Shown here piece by piece: positions 15,283 to 25,356 of a stretch of 32,031 nt of DNA. This DNA is from Caulobacteraceae bacterium UBA5005 (GTDB lineage Bacteria; Pseudomonadota; Alphaproteobacteria; Caulobacterales; Caulobacteraceae), in NCBI GenBank assembly GCA_002398405.1, contig DGYN01000034.1, forward strand, positions 1 to 32,031, written 5' to 3'. Below the pieces are notes generated by a model. It did no database searches. It saw only the letters and a list, made by a program, of their open reading frames with translations, and was not told where the DNA came from. Position numbers and translations under genes: made by a program. Positions within the stretch are counted from its first letter, which is position 1; every line of letters starts with the position of its first letter.

Positions 15283-15755
15283 TCCGGCGCGCGCTTGCCC
15301 TTATCGCCGCGGCGGTCCTGCTCACCGCCGCCGACGATCCAAAAGACTATCTGAAGGACCCTGCGCAGGAGGAGCGGGCCCGGAGCCTGTTCGAGCAGAT
15401 CCGCTGCGTCGTCTGCCAGAACGAAAGCATCGCCGCCTCCGAAGCCGACATCGCCCATGATGTCCGTATGCTGATCCGCGAGCAGATTGCCGCTGGACGG
15501 ACGGACAAAGAGATCAAGCAGCACCTCTACGATCGCTGGGGCGACTTCATCCTGCTGCGGCCACGCTTTGGCGCCAGGACCGCGCTTCTATGGATTACCC
15601 CCTTCGCCATCGTTCTGATCGGCGGTGGGCTGATTTTCCTGCGCCGCCGCGACACCGAAGCCGGCGCCGCCCCCGCAGAGACGGAACTTTCCGCGGCCGA
15701 GCTCAAGGCTCTGAAACAATTGCAAAACAATCCGCCCGATAAGCTGGCGCAATGA
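15279..15755 (+). CDS. ccmH: cytochrome c biogenesis protein CcmH (CycL)
   Basis: 158 residues. Thioredoxin-fold-like CxxC protein that keeps apocytochrome thiols reduced for heme attachment. Signal/anchor at 1-17, LFEQIRCVVCQNESIA with Cys43 and Cys46, three-helix domain, then a C-terminal membrane helix (about 104-124) followed by RRR. The ATG shares ATGA with the ccmF stop. Last gene of the operon; a strong terminator follows. No ccmG (DsbE-like) or ccmABC is in the cluster, which agrees with the split organisation common in alphaproteobacteria. Confidence 0.93.
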   Translation: MIRRALALIAAAVLLTAADDPKDYLKDPAQEERARSLFEQIRCVVCQNESIAASEADIAHDVRMLIREQIAAGRTDKEIKQHLYDRWGDFILLRPRFGARTALLWITPFAIVLIGGGLIFLRRRDTEAGAAPAETELSAAELKALKQLQNNPPDKLAQ

Positions 15756-15759
15756 CACC

Positions 15760-15790
15760 GTGAGGCCGCAGTTCGGCCTCACCAATTTCT
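15760..15790 (+). terminator. Rho-independent terminator of the ccm operon
   Basis: GTGAGGCCG (15760-15768) and CGGCCTCAC (15774-15782) form a perfect nine-pair stem with a five-base loop, followed by CAATTTCT. It begins five bases after the ccmH stop. Confidence 0.8.
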
Positions 15791-15837
15791 AAGAAGGGTC
15801 CTAACCGGGGCCTGCGGACGCGAATTAAGCGAGCGCC

Positions 15838-15869
15838 CTTGGCGTGGCGGCCTATCGCGCCTAGTTTTG
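15838..15869 (+). promoter_or_regulatory. RpoH (sigma-32)-type promoter for degP
   Basis: CTTG (15838-15841), 18-base spacer, CCTAGTTTTG (15860-15869); one mismatch to the alphaproteobacterial heat-shock consensus CTTG-N17-18-CYTATNTNNG. The start would be near 15876, about 40 bases before the degP ATG. It lies after the ccm terminator, so degP has its own heat-inducible transcription unit if the motif is real. Confidence 0.5.
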
Positions 15870-15915
15870 GTAAGAAACCGGCTCCCGCGGGACCGGAACC
15901 AGCTTGAAGGACAAG

Positions 15916-17523
15916 ATGAGTTCGAAATCCTCTAGAAAGACTGCCCTGATCGTCGGCGTGGCCGCGGCGGCGAGCGTGGCGGCGGCGGCCTTCGCCGGCG
16001 CCGGCGGCGCGATCTCCTTCCCGGGCTTTGCGCAGGACGCGCAGCTGCCCCTGACCAAGGCGTCGACCGCGCCCCTGTTCCAGCCGCCTCCTGGCGCGCC
16101 CCTGTCGTTCGCTGATATCTTTGAGCGGGTGTCCCCGGCGGTGGTGTCGATCGAGGTGACCTCGCAAGTGCCGCGCGCCAATACCTCCCTGCAACAGTTC
16201 GGCTTCCCGCCGGGCTTCCCGATCGACCCCGAAATGCTTCAGCCGCAGCCTCCCGGCCGGGGCGGGCGCGGCGGCGGCGCGACGCGCGAGGCGCGCTCGT
16301 CGGGCTCGGGATTCTTCATCTCGGCCGACGGCTATCTGGTCACCAACCACCACGTCGTCGAGAACGCCACCGACATCAAGATCGTGCTCAAGGACAAGCG
16401 CGAACTGAAGGCCACCGTGGTGGGCACCGACCAGGCGACGGACCTCGCGGTCATCAAGGTCGAGGGGCGCAACTTCCCCTTCGTGAACTTCGAGAACTCC
16501 TCGACGCCCAGGGTTGGCGACTGGGTGATCACCATCGGCAATCCCTTTGGCCTGGGCGGCACGGCGACGGCGGGCATCGTCTCGGCGACCGTGCGCAACG
16601 TGCCTGACGACTCGGCCTCCAACTTCGTCGACTTCCTGCAGATCGACGCGGCCATCAACCGGGGCAATTCCGGCGGTCCGACCTTCGACGTTTACGGGCG
16701 GGTGATCGGCGTCAATTCCGCCATCTATTCGCCCAGCCGCGACGGCGGTTCGGTGGGCATCGGCTTCGCTATTCCGGCGGACGTCGCCGACCAGATCACC
16801 AAGCAGCTGATCAACGGCGGCAAGATCACCCGCGGCTTCCTCGGCGCCTCGATTACGCCGTTCATCCAGGAATACGCCGACGCGCTCGGGGTTGAATATC
16901 CCGGCTACGGGGCCTTCGTGCAGGGCGTCACGCCTGAGGGACCTGCGCAGACTGCAGGGCTCAAGGAGGGTGATGTCGTCTTGACGCTCAACGGCCAGCG
17001 GGTCGCGGACGCCACAGCGCTAACCCGCATGGTGGCCGCCAGCCGCACGGGCGACACCCTGCGCCTGGAAATCCTCCGCGAGGGCCGTCCGCGCACCATC
17101 ACCGTGCGCTCGGGCACCCGCCCCACCGAGGCCGAGCTGCTCGATCGCGATAACGAGCCGCGCGGCGGCCGGGGCGGCCGGGGTCCACGAGGCGGCGTCG
17201 AAGAGGCGCCCGCCCGCCCGATCACCCTCGGCCTCACCCTGGCGCCTCTGGACGAGGCGATCCGCCGGCGCTTCAGCATCGACGAGCGGTTCAACGGCGT
17301 CGCCGTCCAGGCGATCGAAGAAGACTCCCCCGCCGCCGGGCGTCTGCGTCCGGGCGATGTGATCCTGCAGGTGCGCGGTCAGGCGGCCACGACACCCGCG
17401 CAGGTCGCCGGCGCTGTCGAGGCCACGCGCCGCGCCGGCCGCAAGACCATCCTGTTCATGATTTTACGCGCCGGCCAAACCGCCGCCGTCATTGTGGACC
17501 TGGAAAACGACGAGGATAGTTAG
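15916..17523 (+). CDS. degP: periplasmic serine endoprotease DegP/DegQ (Do family)
   Basis: 535 residues from ATG 15916, which follows AAGGA by four bases. A signal/anchor (about 9-38, KTALIVGVAAAASVAAAAFAG) leads to a trypsin-like domain with the triad His146 (VTNHHVV), Asp176 (ATDLAVIKV) and Ser252 (RGNSGGPTF), then PDZ1 (GFLGASI... AGLKEGDVVLTLNG) and PDZ2 (ARPITLGLTLA... GRLRPGDVILQVRG). It degrades or refolds damaged envelope proteins as an oligomer. Two Gly/Arg-rich insertions stand out: GRGGRGGGATREA before the protease core and RGGRGGRGPRGG between the PDZ domains. A hairpin and then glnE follow. Confidence 0.93.
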   Translation: MSSKSSRKTALIVGVAAAASVAAAAFAGAGGAISFPGFAQDAQLPLTKASTAPLFQPPPGAPLSFADIFERVSPAVVSIEVTSQVPRANTSLQQFGFPPGFPIDPEMLQPQPPGRGGRGGGATREARSSGSGFFISADGYLVTNHHVVENATDIKIVLKDKRELKATVVGTDQATDLAVIKVEGRNFPFVNFENSSTPRVGDWVITIGNPFGLGGTATAGIVSATVRNVPDDSASNFVDFLQIDAAINRGNSGGPTFDVYGRVIGVNSAIYSPSRDGGSVGIGFAIPADVADQITKQLINGGKITRGFLGASITPFIQEYADALGVEYPGYGAFVQGVTPEGPAQTAGLKEGDVVLTLNGQRVADATALTRMVAASRTGDTLRLEILREGRPRTITVRSGTRPTEAELLDRDNEPRGGRGGRGPRGGVEEAPARPITLGLTLAPLDEAIRRRFSIDERFNGVAVQAIEEDSPAAGRLRPGDVILQVRGQAATTPAQVAGAVEATRRAGRKTILFMILRAGQTAAVIVDLENDEDS

Positions 17524-17535
17524 GCTGTGCCTGCG

Positions 17536-17566
17536 GCCCCCTTCCCCCGCATGGGGTGAAGGGGGC
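17536..17566 (+). terminator. strong hairpin between degP and glnE (terminator or leader element)
   Basis: GCCCCCTTC (17536-17544) pairs perfectly with GAAGGGGGC (17558-17566); inside, CCCC/GGGG closes a GCAT tetraloop with one bulged T. That is 13 pairs in 31 bases. No T tract follows, and the structure ends 11 bases before the glnE ATG, so it may attenuate read-through from degP or hinder glnE translation. Confidence 0.55.
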
Positions 17567-17577
17567 ATGCTCGCGCC

Positions 17578-20451
17578 ATGAGCCTTTGGCCGGACCTTAA
17601 GCCTCCCGGACCGGTCGTCGCCAAAGGCGATGCCGAGCGTCTGTTCGAGACCCTGGCGCCGGCCGCCGGGGAACGCGGCTGGGCCGAGTCGCTGTCCGGC
17701 GCCTGGCCGGCGCTGGCCCCGGTCTTCGCCGCCTCTCCCTATCTTTCCGGCCTCGCCCGCGGCGCGCCCGCGCGGCTTCGCGCCATCCTCGAGGACGCGC
17801 CCGAGGCGCGCCTCGCCGCCATTCTCGGGGCGGCGGAGGCGGCGGGTAAGGGCGATGACCCCCAGGCCCTGGCCCCCCTGCTTCGCAAGCTGAAGGGCGA
17901 TGTCCACCTGCTGACCGCGCTCGCCGACCTTGGCGGGGTGTGGGACCTCGACGCGGTGACCGGCGCCCTGACCCGCTTCGCCGACGCGGCCCTGTCCGCC
18001 GCCCTGGCCGTGACCGCCCGCCGGGAACAAGGCGATGGAAGGCTGCTCTCGAAGGACGGCGAAGTCCCCGGCTACTTCTGCATCGGGATGGGGAAGTACG
18101 GGGCCTTCGAGCTCAACTATTCCTCCGACATCGACTATTCGGTGTTCTACGATCCCGCCGCCCTGCCGCTGGCGGACGGAATCGAGCCCGAAACCTTCGC
18201 GGTGCGGCTGACCCAGAAGGTCGCGGCCCTGATCCAGGACCGCACGGGGGATGGCTATGTGTTCCGGGTCGATCTGCGGCTGAGGCCCGACCCCTCGGTG
18301 ACCCCGGTGGCGGTGCCGGTCGGGGCGGCGATCGACTACTACGCGACCCTTGGCCAGAACTGGGAGCGGGCGGCCTTCATCAAGGCCCGGGCCGTGGCGG
18401 GGGACATGGCGGCCGCCAAGGCTTTCCTTGCCGAGCTCTCGCCCTTTGTCTGGCGGCGCAACCTCGACTTCGCGGCCATCGAGGACATCCATTCGATCAA
18501 GCGGCAGATCCATGTCCACAAGGTCGACGACCGGCTCGATCCCAAGGGGGCGGACCTAAAGCTAGGCCGGGGCGGCATCCGCGAGATCGAGTTCTACGTC
18601 CAAACCCAGCAGCTGATCCTCGGCGGCCGCGACCCCTCCCTGCGGTCCTTTCGCACCGTCGAGGCGCTTGCCGCCCTCGCCAAGGCCGGGCAGGTGAAAC
18701 CGGAGACCGCCGCCGAACTCACCCAGTCCTACAAGGACCTGCGCGCCCTCGAACACCGCGCCCAGATGATCGCCGATCAGCAGACCCACAAGTTGCCGGA
18801 GGCTGATGCGGAGCGCCTGCGCATCGCCGCCCTCTATGGCCATGAGACGCTGAAGACTTTCGACGCCGCGGTGAAGACCCTGCTGGTGGGGGTCAACCGC
18901 CGCTACGGCGAGCTCTTTGCGGGCGATGAGGACCTGTCGTCGCGGTTCGGCAGCCTGGTCTTCACCGGCGTCGAGGACGACCCGGAGACCTTGGCCACCC
19001 TCAAGAAGATGGGCTTTTCCTATCCGGCCCAGGTCGCCGCCACCATCCGCGCCTGGCACCACGGCCGGATCAGCGCCACCCGGTCGGAGCGGGGCCGCGA
19101 ACTGTTCACCCGCCTCGCGCCCCGGCTCCTCGACGCCGCCCATGACTCCGGCGCGGCCGACGCGGCTTTTGTGCGGTTCAGCGAGTTTTTCGCCGGCCTA
19201 TCCAGCGGAGTTCAGGTCCAGTCCCTGTTCCTGGCCCAGCCCAAGCTCTTCCAGCTCGTGGTCGACGTTTTGGCCTTCGCGCCCAAGCTCGCGGCGACTC
19301 TGGCCAAGAAGCCGGCGGCCCTGGACGCCCTCATGGACCCGCGGTTTTTCGCGCCCCTGGATCCCGCCGAGATCAAGGCCCAGGTCATGGAGGCCGCCGC
19401 CCGCGCGGACGGCTTCGAAGAGGCCATGGACGCGGTCCGCCGCGCGCACCGCGAACAGAGCTTCCGCATCGGCGTGCAGCTTATGGGCGGGACCGCCAAG
19501 GCGCAGGAGGCGGGATTGGCCTTCACCGCCATCGCCGACGGCGCGGTCGCCGCCCTTGGACCCGCGGCCCTGGCCGAGACCGAGCGGGTGGGCGGCGCCT
19601 ATCCGGGCGATGTGGCGGTCATCGCCCTTGGCAAATACGGCTCGGGCGAGATGACGGCGGGGTCGGACCTCGACCTGATGGTGGTCTACCGGGCGCGCGA
19701 GGAGGGGGCGGTCTCGGCGGGCAAGGGCTGGTGGGCGGAGACCTTCTACGGCCGCCTGGCGCACCGGCTGATCGCGGCGCTGTCGTCGCCGACCGGGGAG
19801 GGGACCCTCTATGAGGTCGACATGAAGCTTCGGCCGTCCGGTTCGGATGGGCCGATCGCCATCAGCGCCAAGGGCTTCGCCGACTACTACGAAAGGGAAG
19901 CCGAGACCTGGGAGATTCAGACCCTGACGCGGGCCCGCATCGCCTGGTCCAGCAGCGATGCCTTCGGCAAGGAGGTCCAGGGGCTGGTCGAAGCGGCCAT
20001 CCGCCGGCCCAGGGACAAGGCCAAAACCGCCAAGGCCGTGCGCGCGATGCGCGCCCTGATCGAAAAGGAAAAGGCGCCCAAGGGCCTCTGGGACCTGAAG
20101 CTTTCCCCCGGCGGCCTGGTGGACGCGGAGTTCGCCGCCCAGTTTCTACAGATCGCTGAAGCGTCATTGGGAGGCCCTCTGATTCGCCACACCGGCGACG
20201 CCCTGCTGGCGTTCAGGGATCAAGATCCCGAGGCCATCGCCACGCTTCGGGACGCCTGGCTGCTGCAGCAGGATCTGTCGCAGGTGATGAAGGTCGCGAT
20301 CGCCGGCGAGGCCGATCCGGCGGCTGAGCCGGCCGGGTTCCGGGCGTTGCTGGCCCGGGTCGGCGGGGTCAAGGATTTCCGGGCCCTTACCGCGCGCCTC
20401 AAGGCTGTGCGGACCGGGGGACGGGCCGCCTTCCTGAAGATCGTCAGTTGA
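17578..20451 (+). CDS. glnE: bifunctional glutamine synthetase adenylyltransferase/deadenylase
   Basis: 957 residues, normal for GlnE. It adds or removes AMP on glutamine synthetase under control of PII proteins. Two nucleotidyltransferase-like halves are present: the N-terminal adenylyl-removing domain with GMGKYGAFELNYSSDIDYS (about 169-187) and RVDLRLRPDPSV, and the C-terminal adenylylating domain with GKYGSGEMTAGSDLDLMVVY (about 684-703) and DMKLRPSGSDGPIA; helical regulatory domains lie between and after. ATG at 17578 without a strong Shine-Dalgarno. It closes the feuPQ-ccm-degP-glnE block. Confidence 0.94.
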   Translation: MSLWPDLKPPGPVVAKGDAERLFETLAPAAGERGWAESLSGAWPALAPVFAASPYLSGLARGAPARLRAILEDAPEARLAAILGAAEAAGKGDDPQALAPLLRKLKGDVHLLTALADLGGVWDLDAVTGALTRFADAALSAALAVTARREQGDGRLLSKDGEVPGYFCIGMGKYGAFELNYSSDIDYSVFYDPAALPLADGIEPETFAVRLTQKVAALIQDRTGDGYVFRVDLRLRPDPSVTPVAVPVGAAIDYYATLGQNWERAAFIKARAVAGDMAAAKAFLAELSPFVWRRNLDFAAIEDIHSIKRQIHVHKVDDRLDPKGADLKLGRGGIREIEFYVQTQQLILGGRDPSLRSFRTVEALAALAKAGQVKPETAAELTQSYKDLRALEHRAQMIADQQTHKLPEADAERLRIAALYGHETLKTFDAAVKTLLVGVNRRYGELFAGDEDLSSRFGSLVFTGVEDDPETLATLKKMGFSYPAQVAATIRAWHHGRISATRSERGRELFTRLAPRLLDAAHDSGAADAAFVRFSEFFAGLSSGVQVQSLFLAQPKLFQLVVDVLAFAPKLAATLAKKPAALDALMDPRFFAPLDPAEIKAQVMEAAARADGFEEAMDAVRRAHREQSFRIGVQLMGGTAKAQEAGLAFTAIADGAVAALGPAALAETERVGGAYPGDVAVIALGKYGSGEMTAGSDLDLMVVYRAREEGAVSAGKGWWAETFYGRLAHRLIAALSSPTGEGTLYEVDMKLRPSGSDGPIAISAKGFADYYEREAETWEIQTLTRARIAWSSSDAFGKEVQGLVEAAIRRPRDKAKTAKAVRAMRALIEKEKAPKGLWDLKLSPGGLVDAEFAAQFLQIAEASLGGPLIRHTGDALLAFRDQDPEAIATLRDAWLLQQDLSQVMKVAIAGEADPAAEPAGFRALLARVGGVKDFRALTARLKAVRTGGRAAFLKIVS

Positions 20452-20518
20452 GCGACGGAATGGCCAGCCTCGCCCGTATAAGCTTGAGTGAGACAACTCT
20501 TAAGAGCCGAGGTGGTGG

Positions 20519-21064
20519 TTGAGCCTCATCCAGGACACGGACGAGGTGCTGGTTGCGGGCGTGGCTCGGGGCGACCCCGCGAGCGTGCGCGCCTTCGTCA
20601 CCGCCAAACTGCCGCGCATGACGGCTCTGGCCGCGCGGATGCTGGGCAATGCGGCCGAGGCCGAGGACGTGGCTCAGGAAGTCTTCGTCCGGGTCTGGAA
20701 GCACGCGGCCTCCTGGCGGCCTGGCCCGGCGAAATTCGACACCTGGATGCACCGGGTGGCGCTGAACCTTTGCTACGACCGCCTGCGCAAGCGGCGGGAG
20801 ATCGGCATGGACGTCCTGCCCGAGCGGGTGGACGAGGGACCGGCGCCCGATGCGGGGCTGCTGGCGCGGGATGTGACGGTGCGGGTGCAGGCGGCGCTGA
20901 ATGGGCTGCCCGACCGGCAACGCGAGGCGCTCGTCTTGGTGCACTATCAGGAGCTTGGCAATATCGCTGCAGCAAACCTGATGGATGTCAGCGTCGAGGC
21001 CCTGGAAAGTTTGCTGTCGCGCGGCCGGCGGGCGCTGCGCGAAAGCCTGAAGGATATGAAGTGA
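20519..21064 (+). CDS. ECF-type RNA polymerase sigma factor
   Basis: 181 residues with sigma region 2 (LPRMTALAARMLGNAAEAEDVAQEVFVRVWKH..., ending DRLRKRRE) and region 4 (ALNGLPDRQREALVLVHYQE, then the helix-turn-helix DVSVEALESLLSRGRRALRE). No region 3, so ECF class. Start TTG at 20519 with GAGG six bases upstream. It heads a three-gene unit with a putative membrane anti-sigma factor (13 bases later) and a Spy/CpxP-like periplasmic protein, an arrangement like cnrH/cnrY/cnrX. The regulon and signal are unknown. Confidence 0.88.
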   Translation: MSLIQDTDEVLVAGVARGDPASVRAFVTAKLPRMTALAARMLGNAAEAEDVAQEVFVRVWKHAASWRPGPAKFDTWMHRVALNLCYDRLRKRREIGMDVLPERVDEGPAPDAGLLARDVTVRVQAALNGLPDRQREALVLVHYQELGNIAAANLMDVSVEALESLLSRGRRALRESLKDMK

Positions 21065-21077
21065 TGGAGTGGCGGTC

Positions 21078-21512
21078 ATGATGACGAGCGAACGCTTCCA
21101 GGAACTGGCCGGCGCCTATGGCGGCGACATCCGCCGCTGGCCAGGCGCAGAGCGGGTGACGGCTCAGGCCTATCTGGCGGCCACCCCCGGCGCCCGCGCG
21201 GTGCTCGACGCCGAGGCGCAGCTCGACGCCTTTCTGGGCGCATCGGGCGATCCGAGGACCAACGATCTCCTGCTCGAGCGCATCGTGCGCCAGGCGCCCC
21301 GTCCCACCCTCGTGATGTGGCGGCGCGGCTCGGCCTGGATGTCCGGCGCGGGCCTGGCCGCCGCCTGTGTGCTCGGGATCATGGTCGGAGCCAACGTGTC
21401 GGCGGGGTTCCTTGAGGATCCGGCGGCGGACACCGTGGTGGAAGCGTCGACCGCGTTTGACGGTACGGACTATTTCGATGACGTAGACGCCCTTGGGGAG
21501 AATGCCGGATGA
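21078..21512 (+). CDS. putative single-pass anti-sigma factor
   Basis: 144 residues: a cytoplasmic part of about 85 residues (MMTSERFQELAGAYGGDIRRWP...), one membrane helix at about 87-110 and a short acidic periplasmic tail rich in Asp (FDGTDYFDDVDALGE). No zinc-binding HxxxCxxC motif. The opening ERFQELAGAYGGDIRRWP recurs in alphaproteobacterial genes that follow ECF sigma genes, to my recollection. ATG at 21078 lies eight bases after GGAG; a GTG at 21069 is the alternative. Its stop shares ATGA with the next start, so the products are coupled. The anti-sigma role is inferred from position and topology. Confidence 0.68.
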   Translation: MMTSERFQELAGAYGGDIRRWPGAERVTAQAYLAATPGARAVLDAEAQLDAFLGASGDPRTNDLLLERIVRQAPRPTLVMWRRGSAWMSGAGLAAACVLGIMVGANVSAGFLEDPAADTVVEASTAFDGTDYFDDVDALGENAG

Positions 21513-22068
21513 ATTCGCGCGCCCTCGCCATCGCCCTTGGCGTCTCGCTGGTGGTCAATGTCTTCGTGGTCGGAGCCATCGTCGGCGCTATCGGCATGAA
21601 CCATCGCATCACCGAAAAGCGCGCCCAGCCGCGGCAGTTCGCCGGCAACCCGATCCTGCGCGTGTCCGAGCGTCTGCCCAAGGACGTCGGGGAACGCTAC
21701 CTCGCGGCCATGCGGGCCCAAGGTGAGGGCAGCCGCGCCAAGATGGCCGAGATGCGCCAGGCCAGGGGCGACGCCATGCGGGCGCTCTCGGCGCCGGACT
21801 ACGACGCCAAGGCCGCCGCCGACGCCCTGGCCCGCGCCCGGACCGCCGAGGGGGAAATGCGCGCTGCGCTGGAGACGACTGTCGTCGAATTCGCCAAGGA
21901 TCTGCCGCAAGACCAACGAGCGGTCATCGCCCAAAGCCTGCGCGGCGGCCCGCCCGGCGGACGCCGCGGCCGTGGCGGTCCAGGCGGCAGAGAGGGCAGG
22001 GGCTTTGGCCCGCCCGGCGGTGGTCCTCCCGGCGAGTTCGGACCCCAATATCCCCGAGAGGGTAAGGA

Positions 22069-22072
<4 letters not shown>
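21509..22072 (+). CDS. Spy/CpxP/CnrX-like periplasmic sensor protein with Gly/Arg-rich tail
   Basis: 187 residues. An N-terminal membrane anchor (about 5-29), then a helical hairpin region (ERLPKDVGERYLAAMRAQ... KMAEMRQARGDAMRALSAPDYDAKAAADALARARTAEGEMR) typical of the metal-resistance/heavy-metal sensor family (PF13801-type, related to Spy, CpxP, CnrX). The last 40 or so residues are almost only Gly, Arg and Pro (RRGRGGPGGREGRGFGPPGG). By analogy it senses metal or misfolded protein and relays this to the anti-sigma factor. It ends in a four-base overlap (CTAA, 22069-22072) with pleC. Confidence 0.78.
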
Positions 22073-24570
<2,498 letters not shown>

Positions 24571-24594
24571 GCGTTTCAGATCCTAAACAGGCGC

Positions 24595-24634
24595 GATTCA
24601 CCCCACCTTAGAATCTTAGGGGCGCCCGTGAGTC
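24595..24634. promoter_or_regulatory. cluster of three GANTC (CcrM-type) methylation sites upstream of pleC
   Basis: GATTC (24595-24599), GAATC (24611-24615) and GAGTC (24630-24634) all fit GANTC, within the 86 bases between the response-regulator stop and the pleC start. At about 68% G+C one site per roughly 340 bases is expected. CcrM methylates GANTC in Caulobacter and GcrA uses such sites in cell-cycle promoters. A -35/-10 pair is not evident. Confidence 0.5.
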
Positions 24635-24656
24635 CTGTCACCGCCCAAAGGGTGCG

Positions 24657-25166
24657 TCATTCAGCCTTTGGGGCGGGATCATCCTGGGGCGCCCGGCGTT
24701 CTTCGCCGGTGTAGTGCGGATCGTTATGGCGCCGCCGGTCGGGCCCGAAATAGGCCTCGTTGCGGATGAAAGGCCGCTGGTGATCGATCACCGCGCCGAT
24801 CTTCTTCAATAGCTCCGCCGGGGTGACCGGTTTGGCGCAAAACTCGTTGACCCCCGCGTCCCTCGCGGTCTCCACCCGCCGCCGTTCGGAATGGGCGGTG
24901 AGCATGATGATCGGGATGTAGGGAGAGGGGCTGTCGCCGTCGCGGCGGATCTTCTTGATCAGGCCCACGCCGTCCTCCTCGCCCATCACGTAGTCGAGGA
25001 TGATGATGTCGATGGCGTCGTGCCGAAGGATGTGGAAGGCCTCGGCCGGGTCCTTGGCTTCGAAGACGTGCGCGGCGCCGAAGCCCTTCAAGATGGTCTT
25101 CACCAGGTGAATCATGTGGACGTTATCGTCCACCACCAGGAACCTGACCTTGTGTAGTGACGGCAT
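24657..25166 (-). CDS. single-domain response regulator (CheY/DivK-like) with basic tail
   Basis: 169 residues from ATG 25166, which stands five bases after GAGAGG; the open frame beyond (to 25427) is not coding-like. One receiver domain: acidic DD (13-14), phospho-acceptor Asp58 (ILDYVMGEEDG), Thr in MLTAHSE, Lys in CAKPVTP. No output domain, but a 40-residue tail containing GPDRRR and GEERRAP, a motif pair I associate with alphaproteobacterial CheY-like proteins. It lies 86 bases upstream of pleC in the same direction, so a partnership with that kinase is plausible but unproven. Confidence 0.85.
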   Translation of the reverse strand: MPSLHKVRFLVVDDNVHMIHLVKTILKGFGAAHVFEAKDPAEAFHILRHDAIDIIILDYVMGEEDGVGLIKKIRRDGDSPSPYIPIIMLTAHSERRRVETARDAGVNEFCAKPVTPAELLKKIGAVIDHQRPFIRNEAYFGPDRRRHNDPHYTGEERRAPQDDPAPKAE

Positions 25167-25183
25167 ATTTGCCTCTCGCTGCG

Positions 25184-25215
25184 GTTGAGCGGAACGCGGT
25201 CGCAGCCTATTTGCG
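25184..25215 (+). promoter_or_regulatory. possible RpoH-type promoter toward the TPR gene
   Basis: GTTG (25184-25187), 18-base spacer, CCTATTTGCG (25206-25215). The -10 element is a perfect match to CYTATNTNNG; the -35 has G for C. The leader to the ATG at 25357 would be about 135 bases, and the motif overlaps the 5' leader of the divergent regulator gene, so it may be fortuitous. Confidence 0.3.
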
Positions 25216-25252
25216 AGAGCTAACTTATAGACATGATTGGATAAATGGGTCG

Positions 25253-25281
25253 TTGACACAAGCGAGGCCCAAATTTTCGTA
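25253..25281 (+). promoter_or_regulatory. possible housekeeping promoter for the TPR gene
   Basis: A perfect TTGACA (25253-25258) followed after 17 bases by TTCGTA (25276-25281), a poor -10. The predicted start is about 70 bases before the ATG at 25357. Confidence 0.3.
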
Positions 25282-25356
25282 TGGACAGGCCGCAAGCTCA
25301 GGTCCAGTTTTCGCGCCGGGTCGATCAACACACTTTTCCTCGAAGGGAGAAGAGCC

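Noticed and set aside
20457..20480. GGAAT...CGTATA as an autoregulatory ECF promoter upstream of the sigma factor gene
   Set aside because: The spacer is only 13 bases, about three too short for ECF promoters; no better pair was found.
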